A DNA stretch of 64,000 nt. It comes from an uncultured Propionibacteriaceae bacterium (GTDB lineage Bacteria > Actinomycetota > Actinomycetes > Propionibacteriales > Propionibacteriaceae). The stretch's first letter is position 1, and each line of letters begins with the position of its first letter. Under the pieces are notes generated by a model, which worked only from the letters and a program-made list of their open reading frames with translations, was not told the DNA's origin and made no database searches. Below are positions 8,731 to 17,373 of this stretch, piece after piece. The stretch lies in contig CALIWR010000035.1 in the NCBI GenBank assembly GCA_938046585.1, forward strand, positions 14,581 to 78,580, given 5' to 3'. The position numbers were made by a program, and so were the translations under genes.

Positions 8731-10122
8731 GTGACTGCGACCGCCACTGAGGATCTGGCCCGGGTCACGGTGATCTCTCCGAGTCGCCGGATCGACGTGG
8801 CCCTACCAGGCTCAACCAGCCTGGCCGAGTGTCTGCCCACCATCGTGAAGTTCTCCGGCTACGAGGCGACCTCGCCGGCCGAGACGGTTCACGCCTGGGT
8901 GCTGCAACGGCTCGGTGAGGACCCCCTCGACACCAACAAACGGATTTCCGCGCTGGGGCTGCGTGACGGCGAGACCCTGCACCTGCGCGAACGCGAACAT
9001 ACGATGCCGGACGCGGCCTTCGATGACGTGGTAGACGCGGTCACCACCGCCACCACGACCCGTCCCTCGTGGAGCCCATCACAGAGCCAATGGGTCGGGG
9101 TGATCGTGATGTGCCTGACCCTGGTCGGGACCCCGCTGTTGCTGCTGGCCCGTTCCGATCCGCGCCCGTTCGGGGCAGTCCTCGAAACTGGCATCACCTT
9201 GTTCCTCTCCTTCACTGCCGGGATCGGCGCGATCGTGTTGTCTCGCGCGCTCGGCAGATACCTACCAGCGGTAGGGCTGTCCTGGTCGGCCGTGCTGCTG
9301 GCGGCTGCCGGCGGCGCCTTCATCGCCCCCGGGAGCGGCTGGCCGCTGCGGATCCTGCTGGCGTCAACGGTCACGGTCATCACCGCCGGCACCATGTGGC
9401 TGGCGGCCCGGGTGCAGCCGTACGCCCACCTGGCGGTGACCATCTCGGCTGGCGTGGTGCTGCTCTCCACCATGGTGATGGTCCTGCTGAACGGGTACGC
9501 CGCCGAGGTCGCCGCCGTCGCCGCCGCCTTGATACTGGCCCTGACATCGGTACTGCCGACCCTGTCGTACAAAGCTGCCCGGATCGCCATGCCAAGCCTG
9601 CCGGCGAACGCCGAGGCGCTGATGGCCGATGACCAACCCGTACAGCCAGACATCGTGAGCCGGGCCCTGACCGCAGACCGCCTGCTGGGCGCCTTCCTCG
9701 GCGCCACCGGATTGTCAACGGCGGCCCTGATGGTCCCGATCCTGTGGTCCAAGACCTGGATCGCGCTGGCTCTATGCCTTGCGGTATCGGTGACCCTGCT
9801 GCTGCGGGCCCGGGCCTTCGTCGGCCGCGCCCAGCGGACCTCGCTGCTCGTCAGCGGCCTGGTGCTCAGCCTGTCCACCCTGGCGCTGATCCTGATAGTC
9901 ACCGAACCGCTGGCCCGGCTCCTGATCGCAAGCCCGATCGCGATCGTGGTAACGGTGGCGTTGGCGACGTACTCCGCCGCCTTGTACAACCGGACCATCT
10001 CCCCGGTCTGGGGCCGCTTCGGCGACATCCTGGAGTGGCTGTCGATCATGGCGATCGTGCCGCTGGTGCTTGGGGTGGTCGACGTGTACGCCATGGTCCT
10101 AGCCAAAGCCTCCGGCGGCTAG
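8731..10122 (+). CDS. eccD: ESX membrane channel component EccD
   Basis: The 463-residue protein has the EccD layout: a soluble ubiquitin-like N-terminal domain of about 100 residues (beta-rich, ending LRDGETLHLRERE) followed by about 11 membrane helices. In mycobacterial ESX structures two EccD copies per protomer line the membrane vestibule. It starts at GTG and is transcribed alone, divergently from eccC, and ends in front of a strong terminator. No ribosome binding site is seen before the GTG. Confidence 0.9.
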   Translation: MTATATEDLARVTVISPSRRIDVALPGSTSLAECLPTIVKFSGYEATSPAETVHAWVLQRLGEDPLDTNKRISALGLRDGETLHLREREHTMPDAAFDDVVDAVTTATTTRPSWSPSQSQWVGVIVMCLTLVGTPLLLLARSDPRPFGAVLETGITLFLSFTAGIGAIVLSRALGRYLPAVGLSWSAVLLAAAGGAFIAPGSGWPLRILLASTVTVITAGTMWLAARVQPYAHLAVTISAGVVLLSTMVMVLLNGYAAEVAAVAAALILALTSVLPTLSYKAARIAMPSLPANAEALMADDQPVQPDIVSRALTADRLLGAFLGATGLSTAALMVPILWSKTWIALALCLAVSVTLLLRARAFVGRAQRTSLLVSGLVLSLSTLALILIVTEPLARLLIASPIAIVVTVALATYSAALYNRTISPVWGRFGDILEWLSIMAIVPLVLGVVDVYAMVLAKASGG

Positions 10123-10139
10123 TCAGAGCTGCGCCGACA

Positions 10140-10183
10140 GGTACGGGATCGGCCGTCTGTGCCGATCCCGTACCGTCGTTTTT
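10140..10183 (+). terminator. Rho-independent terminator after eccD
   Basis: A perfect 14-base-pair stem (arms 10140-10153 and 10161-10174) with a seven-base loop is followed by GTCGTTTTTG. It lies between the convergent eccD and the gene ending at 10188, so the hairpin could serve both directions; the T-run favours eccD. Confidence 0.85.
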
Positions 10184-10187
10184 GACG

Positions 10188-10922
10188 CTAGCGCCCGAAG
10201 AGCAACTGGTACTCGGTCGGGGTCGGTGGCACCGACGCCCGTACCACGCGGCGGGGCATGGCCAACACCACCTCATGGGATTCGAGGTTGTTCGTCAGCC
10301 GCAGATGCCGCTGGTTGAGGGCGTACGCCCGGCGCAGGTTCTCCGTCACCCGCGAATCGCAGGGCGCCGCCAAGGCCAGGTCACACGACCGCAGGCTGTG
10401 GATCGCACCGGACGCGGCCGCGTCCTCGATCACCATCACCGCCTGCCAGGCCCCCAGGGCCAACTGTCCGGCGTCAGACTGCCCCGAGTCATCGATGATC
10501 AGGCTGGGCCGGTACGGGCGTCCCTGACCTGGACGCGGCCCTCCGGACTCCAGGAATTCAGCAGTCCCGCCGCAAGATTCGACGGTGTTCACCAGCCCTC
10601 GCCAGCGGCGCCGGTCGCCGGTAAGGATCGACAGGTGCGCCCCGAGCGAGATACACCGGAACGCCAACAACCAGGAGGCATACTCCGGGACCGCCAGCAA
10701 CAGCCGGGTCGGGACCGGCCGGAACAGCCGGATCGTGATCGGACCTGCCTGGCCATGGCCGAGCAGCAACCCCGAAGGGCCGGTACGGACCACTGAATCC
10801 TCAGGCCGGAAGTGATTCGGGGATTCCGGCAACAGCCAGGCATCCTGGGGTTCTTGATCCTGCGGCAGGACCTGCCGTCGGGGTGCGGCCTGCCGCTGCG
10901 GCGAGGCCTGGGTCTGGGTCAT
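10188..10922 (-). CDS. Unrecognised soluble protein coupled to eccE
   Basis: The 244-residue product is not one I recognise. It has a Gln/Pro-rich N-terminus of about 30 residues, no membrane helix or signal peptide, and a mixed alpha/beta core with conserved-looking stretches such as RCISLGAHLSILTGD and AVMVIEDAAASGAI. Its ATG overlaps the eccE stop by four bases (ATGA), so both are translated from one message. The C-terminal cytoplasmic part of EccE also handles an alpha/beta fold, so this could be a split or duplicated EccE-like domain; that is speculation. The context argues for an accessory role in type VII secretion. Confidence 0.75.
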   Translation of the reverse strand: MTQTQASPQRQAAPRRQVLPQDQEPQDAWLLPESPNHFRPEDSVVRTGPSGLLLGHGQAGPITIRLFRPVPTRLLLAVPEYASWLLAFRCISLGAHLSILTGDRRRWRGLVNTVESCGGTAEFLESGGPRPGQGRPYRPSLIIDDSGQSDAGQLALGAWQAVMVIEDAAASGAIHSLRSCDLALAAPCDSRVTENLRRAYALNQRHLRLTNNLESHEVVLAMPRRVVRASVPPTPTEYQLLFGR

Positions 10923-12079
10923 CGGCTTCCCCTTCCAAGCGGCACAGTCGCCAGCAGGGTCGGGATCTGGTTACCCGCCGGCGAATCCAGTCGTACGTTG
11001 CCCGCCAACCGCTGCTGAGTGAAGGCGATCGCCTCCTGAGCACCGGCCTCGTCGATCGTGGCCAGCCGCAACCCGCCCGTGGCCCGGCGGGTCGGGGTGA
11101 GGGTGTACGAGGTGACCGCAAACAACACTGGGGCCTGGGCGATCGCGTCCTGGAGCTGCTGGTAGCCGATAGAGGCGGTCGCCCCCCAGCGACGCACCAT
11201 CTGACCGGTGTGCACCAACCCGTCACAGGACCAGCTCGTCCACCCCTCCCGGGTTCGTTCCTGACGCGGCTCCGGCCCGGAACCCGAGACCAGGCTCATC
11301 ACCTCGTACAACTCCACCGGGGCCAGGGCCCGGGTCTCGATCCCCTGCCGTTTGAGGACGGTCTGGACCCGGTGCAATCCGAACCGCAGGGTTGCGAAAA
11401 CCCCATCGTTGTTGGCGCCACGGCGAGCCACCGCCTCCAGGCAGAGCCGCGGATCGAGCCGCAGACACAGCCAGGTCCGGCGCAGCGTCGGCGGCATCGC
11501 GCTGGAGACGATCTCCCGGTACGCGGCCGCAGCCGGCGAATCACCGCCCAACAGCACCGTGGTCGGAGCCGGCACCGTGTACGTCACCACCTGGACGCCG
11601 GCGAAGATGATGTCATCTTGGCGGGTGAGGCCGCTGAGCTGGTCCAGATCGATGGCCTCGCCCCGGTCGGCCAACAATTCGTCATCGGAGGTGAGCGCTA
11701 ACACCGCGGTCCAGGCTTCCCCGTCGGCGATCACGCCGAGCTCGCCGCCGCGTCCAAGCGAGGTCTGAGTCACGGTCAGGCCCGGCACCCACTGGGCCAG
11801 TGGCACCAGATCCTCCGGCACACCGGGCAGGACCTGGTTGGTGGGCTTGCGCCGCGCGTACCGCCACGCCTTACGAGCCCATCCGACTAGGTTGCGGCCC
11901 TGGACCGGGATCAGCAGGATCGCGGCCATCACCGCCACCACACCGGCCACCACGTACGACCGCGCCAGCGCCAGTAACAGCACCAGCAGCACGCTGATCT
12001 CGATCAGCACCGCACCGAGCGCATGCTGCAGGTCAACGCCAGGTTTGGCGGACCTCACCACCTCATCGCCACGCGGCAT
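10919..12079 (-). CDS. eccE: ESX component EccE
   Basis: Two N-terminal membrane helices (about residues 20-65) precede a soluble domain of about 320 residues, the layout of EccE, the outer-rim subunit of type VIIa complexes. The domain carries stretches such as GELGVIADGEAW and LRLDPRLCLEAV. The ATG (MPRGDEVV) was chosen because TCTGGAGGTACGAGGA gives a good ribosome site eight bases upstream; a GTG at 12115 would add 12 residues. The gene is divergent from eccB, with only about 117 bases between their starts. Its presence with mycP marks the system as type VIIa. Confidence 0.85.
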   Translation of the reverse strand: MPRGDEVVRSAKPGVDLQHALGAVLIEISVLLVLLLALARSYVVAGVVAVMAAILLIPVQGRNLVGWARKAWRYARRKPTNQVLPGVPEDLVPLAQWVPGLTVTQTSLGRGGELGVIADGEAWTAVLALTSDDELLADRGEAIDLDQLSGLTRQDDIIFAGVQVVTYTVPAPTTVLLGGDSPAAAAYREIVSSAMPPTLRRTWLCLRLDPRLCLEAVARRGANNDGVFATLRFGLHRVQTVLKRQGIETRALAPVELYEVMSLVSGSGPEPRQERTREGWTSWSCDGLVHTGQMVRRWGATASIGYQQLQDAIAQAPVLFAVTSYTLTPTRRATGGLRLATIDEAGAQEAIAFTQQRLAGNVRLDSPAGNQIPTLLATVPLGRGSR

Positions 12080-12111
12080 TCCTCGTACCTCCAGATCAGG
12101 ATGCGGAGCCC

Positions 12112-12121
12112 ACACTAGTGT
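12112..12121. promoter_or_regulatory. Palindromic ACACTAGTGT between eccE and eccB
   Basis: This 10-base perfect palindrome contains TAGTGT on both strands, each fitting a TANNNT -10 element. It lies 33 bases upstream of eccE and 75 bases upstream of eccB, so it could be a shared bidirectional core promoter. This is inferred from sequence only. Confidence 0.3.
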
Positions 12122-12196
12122 CGCGGGGGTGCCTCACCCCGGCTGACGTGGCACCAGGTGGGCCAGAATGGGTCTCGACACTCAAGGAGGACCGGC

Positions 12197-13561
12197 ATGG
12201 CCGCACGCAAGGATCTACTCAAGGCGCAAGCCTTCGTGCAACAACGTCTCGTCTCGGCACTGGTAGACCGCGAACCGGACAGCCAGGTCCCCCCGCTACG
12301 GCGGCTAAGCCTTGGACTGTTCGTCTCGATCCTGGTCGGCGCCCTGGTGGTGGCCGGTTTCGGGATCTACGGCTTCCTGAAAAAGCCCGGCGCCGGGCTG
12401 CCGAAGGAGACCGCGATCATCGTCGACACCGAGGCCGGCGTGGTCTTCGTGTCCAACGGCCAGCAGCTGTCCCCGGTAACCAACATGGCCTCGGCTCGGC
12501 TGATCACCGGCGGCGGTACCATCCGCTCGGTCAAGACCGCGGCCCTGGCCGGGATCCCACGGGGAGAGCTGTACGGGATCCCGCAGGCCCCGGCCCAGCT
12601 GCCGGCCGCAAGCTCCATGACTGCCTTCCCGATCCGGATCTGCTCGATCCCCTACAGCCACGACAGCCGCTATACCGTCGTCGACTTCGCCGCCCCGGCC
12701 GACAGGTCCAGCACCGGGGTGGTTCTCACCGACTCCGGCGGCCAGGCATACCTGGTGGTCAACGGGCTGGCGCACCTGGTGAAGCCTGAGGCGAAGAGCG
12801 CGATCGAGACGACGACGGTGCCCGCCCCGGCTACGGACGCACTGATCCAGTCGCTGCCATTGGGCGAGCCGATCGACAAGATCCGGCTCAAGGAGCACGG
12901 CAACCCTGCCCGCAACGGGCACAAGGTAGGCGACGTGGTGCAGACCGGGAGGCGGGAGGACAAGTCCTCACTGTCGTACTGGATCATGCTGGCGGACGGC
13001 TGGTCGCGGATCAGCTACATCGACATGCGGGCCACCCAGCCGGATCCGCAATCTGTTCCCGAGCAGGAAATTGACGCCGCAAAGAGCGCCACCCCACACA
13101 GCAGCACCAAGGGGGTGCCGCTTGAGCAGACCCCGATGACCACCGTCGACACCACGCAGACCACGATCTGCGCCACCTATTTCGACGGGGAAACCTTCCC
13201 GAAGATCCAGATCGGCACGGACGTCCCTAAGCCGTCGAAGGACTCGAAGGATTCGAAGGACGTGCCGCCGGCCGTCAGCTGGTACGACCGGGTCACCACC
13301 GCCCCGGGCGCCGGGGCCCTGCTGCGCGGTTCCAACACCCCAGCCGACGGGCAATCTTTCCTGATCTGGGAAGGCAAGAAGTACGGCATCCCGGATCCCC
13401 AAAGCCGCGCCGCGCTGGGCTACGGCGACAAGCCCCCGGTGGCGGCGGTGGTGGAACCGATCCTGCGAATGATCCCTGATGGCCTACCCAAGGGCATCGC
13501 CCTCGACCACTATCACGCCAACAGAGCGGTAAGCAACAAAGAAGTAGGCCAAGAGAGGTAG
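12197..13561 (+). CDS. eccB: ESX component EccB
   Basis: The 454-residue protein has a short cytoplasmic N-terminus (KDLLKAQAFVQQRLVSALV), one membrane helix (LFVSILVGALVVAGFGIYGF) and a large extracytoplasmic domain with internal repeats and two Cys pairs, the EccB arrangement. In ESX complexes EccB forms the periplasmic part above the channel. The start ATG at 12197 is preceded by AAGGAGG six bases upstream, better than the in-frame candidate at 12158. A Lys/Asp/Ser repeat (KDSKDSKD) interrupts the domain near residue 350. It heads the plus-strand group that continues into the WXG100 genes. Confidence 0.92.
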   Translation: MAARKDLLKAQAFVQQRLVSALVDREPDSQVPPLRRLSLGLFVSILVGALVVAGFGIYGFLKKPGAGLPKETAIIVDTEAGVVFVSNGQQLSPVTNMASARLITGGGTIRSVKTAALAGIPRGELYGIPQAPAQLPAASSMTAFPIRICSIPYSHDSRYTVVDFAAPADRSSTGVVLTDSGGQAYLVVNGLAHLVKPEAKSAIETTTVPAPATDALIQSLPLGEPIDKIRLKEHGNPARNGHKVGDVVQTGRREDKSSLSYWIMLADGWSRISYIDMRATQPDPQSVPEQEIDAAKSATPHSSTKGVPLEQTPMTTVDTTQTTICATYFDGETFPKIQIGTDVPKPSKDSKDSKDVPPAVSWYDRVTTAPGAGALLRGSNTPADGQSFLIWEGKKYGIPDPQSRAALGYGDKPPVAAVVEPILRMIPDGLPKGIALDHYHANRAVSNKEVGQER

Positions 13562-13670
13562 ACCAATAGTGAGGCCCCTTGACCCACCCACCGGCAGCCG
13601 TCATGCCTAAGTACCACCACCCAGCCGACCGGGTACGCCCGCTCAAACTCGCCCGAAACCCGCTGGTCGA

Positions 13671-13700
13671 TTGGACGGTGACCCCTCTCACCCCTAGTGT
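13671..13700 (+). promoter_or_regulatory. Candidate promoter of the WXG100 gene pair
   Basis: TTGGAC at 13671-13676 and TAGTGT at 13695-13700 are 18 bases apart, a plausible sigma-70-type promoter. It lies about 85 bases upstream of the first WXG100 start, in the 222-base gap after eccB. A separate promoter would allow high expression of the secreted pair. Confidence 0.5.
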
Positions 13701-13783
13701 CATTGATGCAACCCCGCAGAACCGAGGGATCGGACCTGCACCAACCACGACCGGGGACGATCCCCGAACGCATGGAGGAACAC

Positions 13784-14098
13784 ATGTCGGGTAACACCAC
13801 TGTTGATCGCGCAGAGATGCAGAAGGCCGCCGGCCAGATTGACAACGCATCGGGCAAGATCCACAAGATCCAGCAGGATCTGAGCGGCGAGGTCACCAAC
13901 CTCATGGGTCGGTGGAAGGGCAACGCGGCTGAGGCCTTCCTCCGCAGCTACACCGAATTCGACGGGCAGTTCGGCAAGGTTCAGCAGGAGCTGGAGGGCA
14001 TCCACCAGAAGCTGGTCGACACCCAGATGACCTACACCCAGAACGAGCAGGAGCAGGAAGCCCAGTCGCAGGCCATCAACGCCCTGCTCCAGGGCTGA
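13784..14098 (+). CDS. WXG100 secreted protein (EsxB-like)
   Basis: The 104-residue product is a helical-hairpin WXG100 protein: helix, turn motif GRWKGNAAEAF near residue 44, helix. GGAGG six bases before ATG 13784 fixes the start. The C-terminal end (TYTQNEQEQEAQS) contains acidic residues but an exact YxxxD/E export signal reads as YTQNE. It should form a heterodimer with the next gene product and be exported by the ESX machine encoded around it. Which of the two is the CFP-10-like partner is inferred from order and the tail. Confidence 0.9.
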   Translation: MSGNTTVDRAEMQKAAGQIDNASGKIHKIQQDLSGEVTNLMGRWKGNAAEAFLRSYTEFDGQFGKVQQELEGIHQKLVDTQMTYTQNEQEQEAQSQAINALLQG

Positions 14099-14146
14099 AC
14101 GCCGCCGTCCCCTATCTCACCACACCTTTAACACAGGAAGCAGACC

Positions 14147-14437
14147 ATGAGCGACTACACCGCTGTTAACGCTGCCGCGATGTCCGAGGGCATCGACGCG
14201 CTGACCCGGGCCTCGAAGACCCTGGACGAGACGCTGACCACCCTGGAGGGCGAGCTCCAGAACTCCCTGGCCAAGTGGGACGGCGAGGCCCAGGCGGCCT
14301 ACCGGACCGCCCAGGACAACTGGGACAAGGCTGCTGCTCATCAGCAGGAGATCGTGGCCAAGATGGGCGCGGTTCTCGGCCAGATCACCGAGAACTACGG
14401 CAACACCGAGCGCAAGATCACCGGCAGCTGGGGCTGA
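14147..14437 (+). CDS. WXG100 secreted protein (EsxA-like)
   Basis: This 96-residue WXG100 protein has the turn motif AKWDGEAQAAY near residue 43 between two amphipathic helices and ends in GSWG. Its start follows CAGGAAG. It is separated from the upstream WXG100 gene by 48 bases and followed by a strong terminator, so the two form a tight unit, as esxB-esxA pairs do. The predicted role is secreted partner in the ESX heterodimer. Confidence 0.9.
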   Translation: MSDYTAVNAAAMSEGIDALTRASKTLDETLTTLEGELQNSLAKWDGEAQAAYRTAQDNWDKAAAHQQEIVAKMGAVLGQITENYGNTERKITGSWG

Positions 14438-14459
14438 GCCTCACCCGTACGATCTGTCG

Positions 14460-14485
14460 CAGGGCCGGCCTTCGGGCCGGCCCTG
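14460..14485 (+). terminator. Hairpin terminator after the WXG100 pair
   Basis: A perfect 11-base-pair GC-rich stem (14460-14470 with 14475-14485) closes a TTCG tetraloop, 22 bases after the stop codon. There is no T-run, as often in high-GC actinobacteria. Confidence 0.75.
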
Positions 14486-14571
14486 TGCCGTGTTCGAGGT
14501 CGCGGTCCCGGTAGGCTGGTCAGACCTGCGTCCCGGCACTGCTGGCTGGCCCTGTCTGGACGTACAGTGAA

Positions 14572-14955
14572 GTGACCAACCCCCAGCCGAACCGAAAGCG
14601 AGACAAGATCGTGACTGACCGTCAGACCACGTTCAGCCCGGGCGACATCAGTGCCTTCGCCAAGTACATCGCCGAGGTCGTGTCTCCTGAGATCACGCGC
14701 TTAAAGGAGACCACCACCACGCTGATCGACGATGTCGATCTCGGCGAATATGACCTCAGCAAAGATGCCCAGGAGCGCTACCGTGCGGCGGCGACGACCC
14801 AGCGGGACTTCATCGCCCACCTCGGCAAGCGTGTCGACCAGGTCGTGACCGGCACCCAAGACCTGGCGCGTCGCTACTCAGACCTCGAGAACCTCAACAT
14901 GGCCGGCGCCGACACCGTCCAGGCTTCGGTGGGCTCGGATCAGGAAGGAGCCTGA
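14572..14955 (+). CDS. Small helical ESX-associated protein
   Basis: The product (127 residues from GTG 14572, or 114 from GTG 14611, MTDRQTTFSPGD) is not assigned to a named family. It is predicted all-helical with no signal peptide, no membrane segment and no WXG motif. It resembles in size and composition the small WXG100-like or Esp proteins that precede larger secreted substrates. A TACAGT element at 14563-14568 is so close to the first GTG that the second start, with AAAGCGAG upstream, may be the real one. Its stop is one base before the ATG of the EspB-like gene, so co-translation and pairing with that protein are likely. Confidence 0.75.
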   Translation: MTNPQPNRKRDKIVTDRQTTFSPGDISAFAKYIAEVVSPEITRLKETTTTLIDDVDLGEYDLSKDAQERYRAAATTQRDFIAHLGKRVDQVVTGTQDLARRYSDLENLNMAGADTVQASVGSDQEGA

Positions 14956-14956
14956 G

Positions 14957-16552
14957 ATGCAGGATGCGGACAACCAGATGAAGAAATACCAGGGCCACGG
15001 CGACCGTACCCAGCGTGACAGTCTGCACGTCATCGCCACGGCGAACCCCAGTGACCTGGGTGGCGCCATCAGCCGCTGGAAGGAGGTGGCCACGAAGGCC
15101 GAGGACCTCGAAACCCAGATCCGCGACCGGCTGAACACTTTGGTGACCTCAGGCGGCTGGGAGGGAAGCGGCGCCGAGACGTACAAGCAGGCCCTTACCG
15201 ACGAGGTGCTGGGGCGGCTGCAGAAGATCCGCGCCTCCGCCACGGCCCTGGCTACCGAGCTGCAGAACGTACAGCACCCCACCGAGCAGGCGGTCACGGC
15301 GGCAGAGAACAACCCGATCCCGTGGGATGTCGAGACCAGCTGGAAGATCGCGCAGAAGAAGCTGGGTTTCTTCACCTGGTTTGGTAACCAGGTCGGCACG
15401 GTGCTCGGGATCAATGACGAGAAGACGCTGAAGAGCTACAACGATGCCCAGGCCGATCAGGGCTACGAGGTCGTGAACGGCTCCGGTAAGGTCCAGCAGT
15501 CGATCACCAAGCCGGTGTGGGAGACGACCAAGACCCAGACGAAGCCTCTGGCCGCGGTCTACCACGGCAAGGTCACTCCGGAGGTCAACCAGTTTGATGT
15601 CTGGATGGAGCACCTGGGCCTCAACGCCTCCCAGCACAAGGCGGTGGCCACCGCTGTGGACAAGGTGGAACGGATGCTGGGCGGTTTCCTGACCAAGCCC
15701 TCGGTCGCCACCGACCCCCAGCACGACAGCCCGGTTCAGGGCCATTCGCTCGGCGAAGGCAGCGGTGGCGGCCAGCCGGCCCAGCCGGTCGCCACGCCGA
15801 TCAAGGCTGCCGGGGTCGACCCTTCTCGTTACTCCGCTGACGGCTACACCCCCCCGGCGCCGCAGGGGACCGCCGCAGCCGGCGGGGCTGCGGCACCCCC
15901 GGCCAGTGCCGGGATCGGCGGGGTCGGGGCTCCGGCTAGCGCCGCGGTGCTGGGTGGCAGTCTCGGTGCCGGCCTGGCCGGTGCCGTACCGCCACGGACC
16001 AATTCGATCCTGACGCCACCGCCCACCAATGCTCCCGCGGTCATCGGGATGCCGGGGATCGGCGCCGCCCAGGTCTCCCCCACCGTGGCCCCGGGGATGC
16101 CGGGTACCTCGTCTGGGCTCGGGGTTCCCCCCGTGGCCGGAGTACCTGCCGGTGTCGGCGGGTACGGAGGCATGGGCGTCGGCGGCGGCGGTATCGGTGG
16201 TGCCGGCACGGCCGGTCGTGGCCTGGGCTCGCTTCCGCTGGGCGGTGGCCTGCGCGGCGGAGTTGGCAACCCGTCCTTCCAGATGGGCGCCACCGGACGT
16301 GGCCTGGCCGGCAAGGGCCTGGTCGGCGGAGTCGAGTCGAACCGGCCGTACGCCACCCTGGCTGACGCCCAGCGTGGCAGCGCCGGTGGTAGCGCCACGG
16401 CCGGCGCTGGCGGGGGCATGCCGATGATGGGTAACCGCGCTCACAAGAAGGAAGAGCAGCGCGAGGGTACGGGTGAGGAGACCTGGTTGGAAGAGGACCA
16501 GGACGTCTGGGGCACCGGCGATCCGGATGTCGACGGGATCACCACCCACTGA
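14957..16552 (+). CDS. EspB/PPE-like secreted substrate of the ESX system
   Basis: The 531-residue protein has an N-terminal helical region of about 280 residues with a WXG turn (GGWEGSGAETY near residue 72), then a long Gly/Pro/Ala-rich segment (residues 285-470), then a charged tail ending EETWLEEDQDVWGTG. The last motif, acidic with DVWG, is typical of large actinobacterial ESX substrates encoded beside eccB. No signal peptide is present, as expected for ESX export. It lies one base after the preceding small gene. Function outside the cell is unknown; EspB in mycobacteria forms ring-shaped oligomers, and the helical part here could do likewise. Confidence 0.8.
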   Translation: MQDADNQMKKYQGHGDRTQRDSLHVIATANPSDLGGAISRWKEVATKAEDLETQIRDRLNTLVTSGGWEGSGAETYKQALTDEVLGRLQKIRASATALATELQNVQHPTEQAVTAAENNPIPWDVETSWKIAQKKLGFFTWFGNQVGTVLGINDEKTLKSYNDAQADQGYEVVNGSGKVQQSITKPVWETTKTQTKPLAAVYHGKVTPEVNQFDVWMEHLGLNASQHKAVATAVDKVERMLGGFLTKPSVATDPQHDSPVQGHSLGEGSGGGQPAQPVATPIKAAGVDPSRYSADGYTPPAPQGTAAAGGAAAPPASAGIGGVGAPASAAVLGGSLGAGLAGAVPPRTNSILTPPPTNAPAVIGMPGIGAAQVSPTVAPGMPGTSSGLGVPPVAGVPAGVGGYGGMGVGGGGIGGAGTAGRGLGSLPLGGGLRGGVGNPSFQMGATGRGLAGKGLVGGVESNRPYATLADAQRGSAGGSATAGAGGGMPMMGNRAHKKEEQREGTGEETWLEEDQDVWGTGDPDVDGITTH

Positions 16553-16560
16553 CCAGCATC

Positions 16561-16592
16561 ACAGCGGGGGCGCCGGCCGGCGCCCCCGCTGT
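16561..16592. terminator. Bidirectional terminator after the EspB-like gene
   Basis: The 32 bases form a perfect palindrome (16-base arms, 16561-16576 and 16577-16592; in practice a 14-bp stem with a GGCC loop). It lies between the convergent EspB-like and aat genes and can act on both strands. Confidence 0.85.
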
Positions 16593-16632
16593 CGTCTGCG
16601 CTACCGGTGACAAGGCCGCCACGAGCGGCTGT

Positions 16633-17307
16633 TCAGCCCTGGGCGGCTGCCCAGTCCGGCCCTGGGCGCTGGAGGGCGTCGTCCAACATCGCCAGGTACC
16701 GCAGCCGAGGGACCTCCTGGGCGCCGAGGCTGGCGAGGTGGTCGGTGACCCACTGCACGTCGAGCAAACACCCTGGTGCCGTCTGGAGTACCTCCACCAG
16801 CCGAACCAGCGCCACCTTGCTGGCGTCGCGGCCCAGCTGCGGGTCATGGAACATCGACTCGCCGGCGAACAGCCCGCCCAGGCTCACCCCGTACAGGCCG
16901 CCGACTAGGCGTCCCTGCCGGTCCCAGGTCTCGACCGAGTGCGCCAACCCGGCGTGATGTAACTGCTCGTACACGGTGCGGATCTCGGCGTCGATCCAGC
17001 CGCCCGCGCGGGACGGATCAGCGCAGCGGGTCATCACCTGGGCGAAGTCTCGGTCCAGGCTCACCTGGTAGCGGCGACAGGATTGGCGCAGTGACCGGGT
17101 GACCCGTAGCCCGGCCAGAGGCAGGTGGCCGCGCCGGACCGGGGACCACCATCCTATCCGGGCCTCGAAGGCCGCCCCGGGCAGCGGCATCGGGAACACC
17201 CCGGCCCGGTACGCCTCGACTACCAGTTCCGGGTCCACCTCGTCCGACAGCGCCACGAGGTCCTGGTTGGGCCAGGACTCCTCCGGACCGAACACCTGCG
17301 ACAGCAC
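16633..17307 (-). CDS. aat: Leucyl/phenylalanyl-tRNA--protein transferase
   Basis: The enzyme adds Leu or Phe to proteins with N-terminal Arg or Lys, marking them for ClpAP degradation (N-end rule). The family signature AYRAGVFPMP and the later blocks GWWSPVRRG, LHHAGLAHSVE and GESMFH are all present. I place the start at GTG 17307 (VLSQVFGPEESW), which gives 224 residues and the usual N-terminal length. The frame stays open to 17403, but those extra codons run into a CRISPR-like repeat and should not be coding. No clear ribosome site was found. Confidence 0.9.
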   Translation of the reverse strand: MLSQVFGPEESWPNQDLVALSDEVDPELVVEAYRAGVFPMPLPGAAFEARIGWWSPVRRGHLPLAGLRVTRSLRQSCRRYQVSLDRDFAQVMTRCADPSRAGGWIDAEIRTVYEQLHHAGLAHSVETWDRQGRLVGGLYGVSLGGLFAGESMFHDPQLGRDASKVALVRLVEVLQTAPGCLLDVQWVTDHLASLGAQEVPRLRYLAMLDDALQRPGPDWAAAQG

Positions 17308-17373
17308 CTGCCCATGGTGCCAGCCAGCCCGACCATGCCCGATCAGGACCGCGCCGGGGCCGTCGGCAACGCC

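Noticed and set aside
8469..8734. Small plus-strand frames between eccC and eccD
   Set aside because: Composition is low-complexity, they overlap the eccD start and promoter, and no ribosome site is seen.
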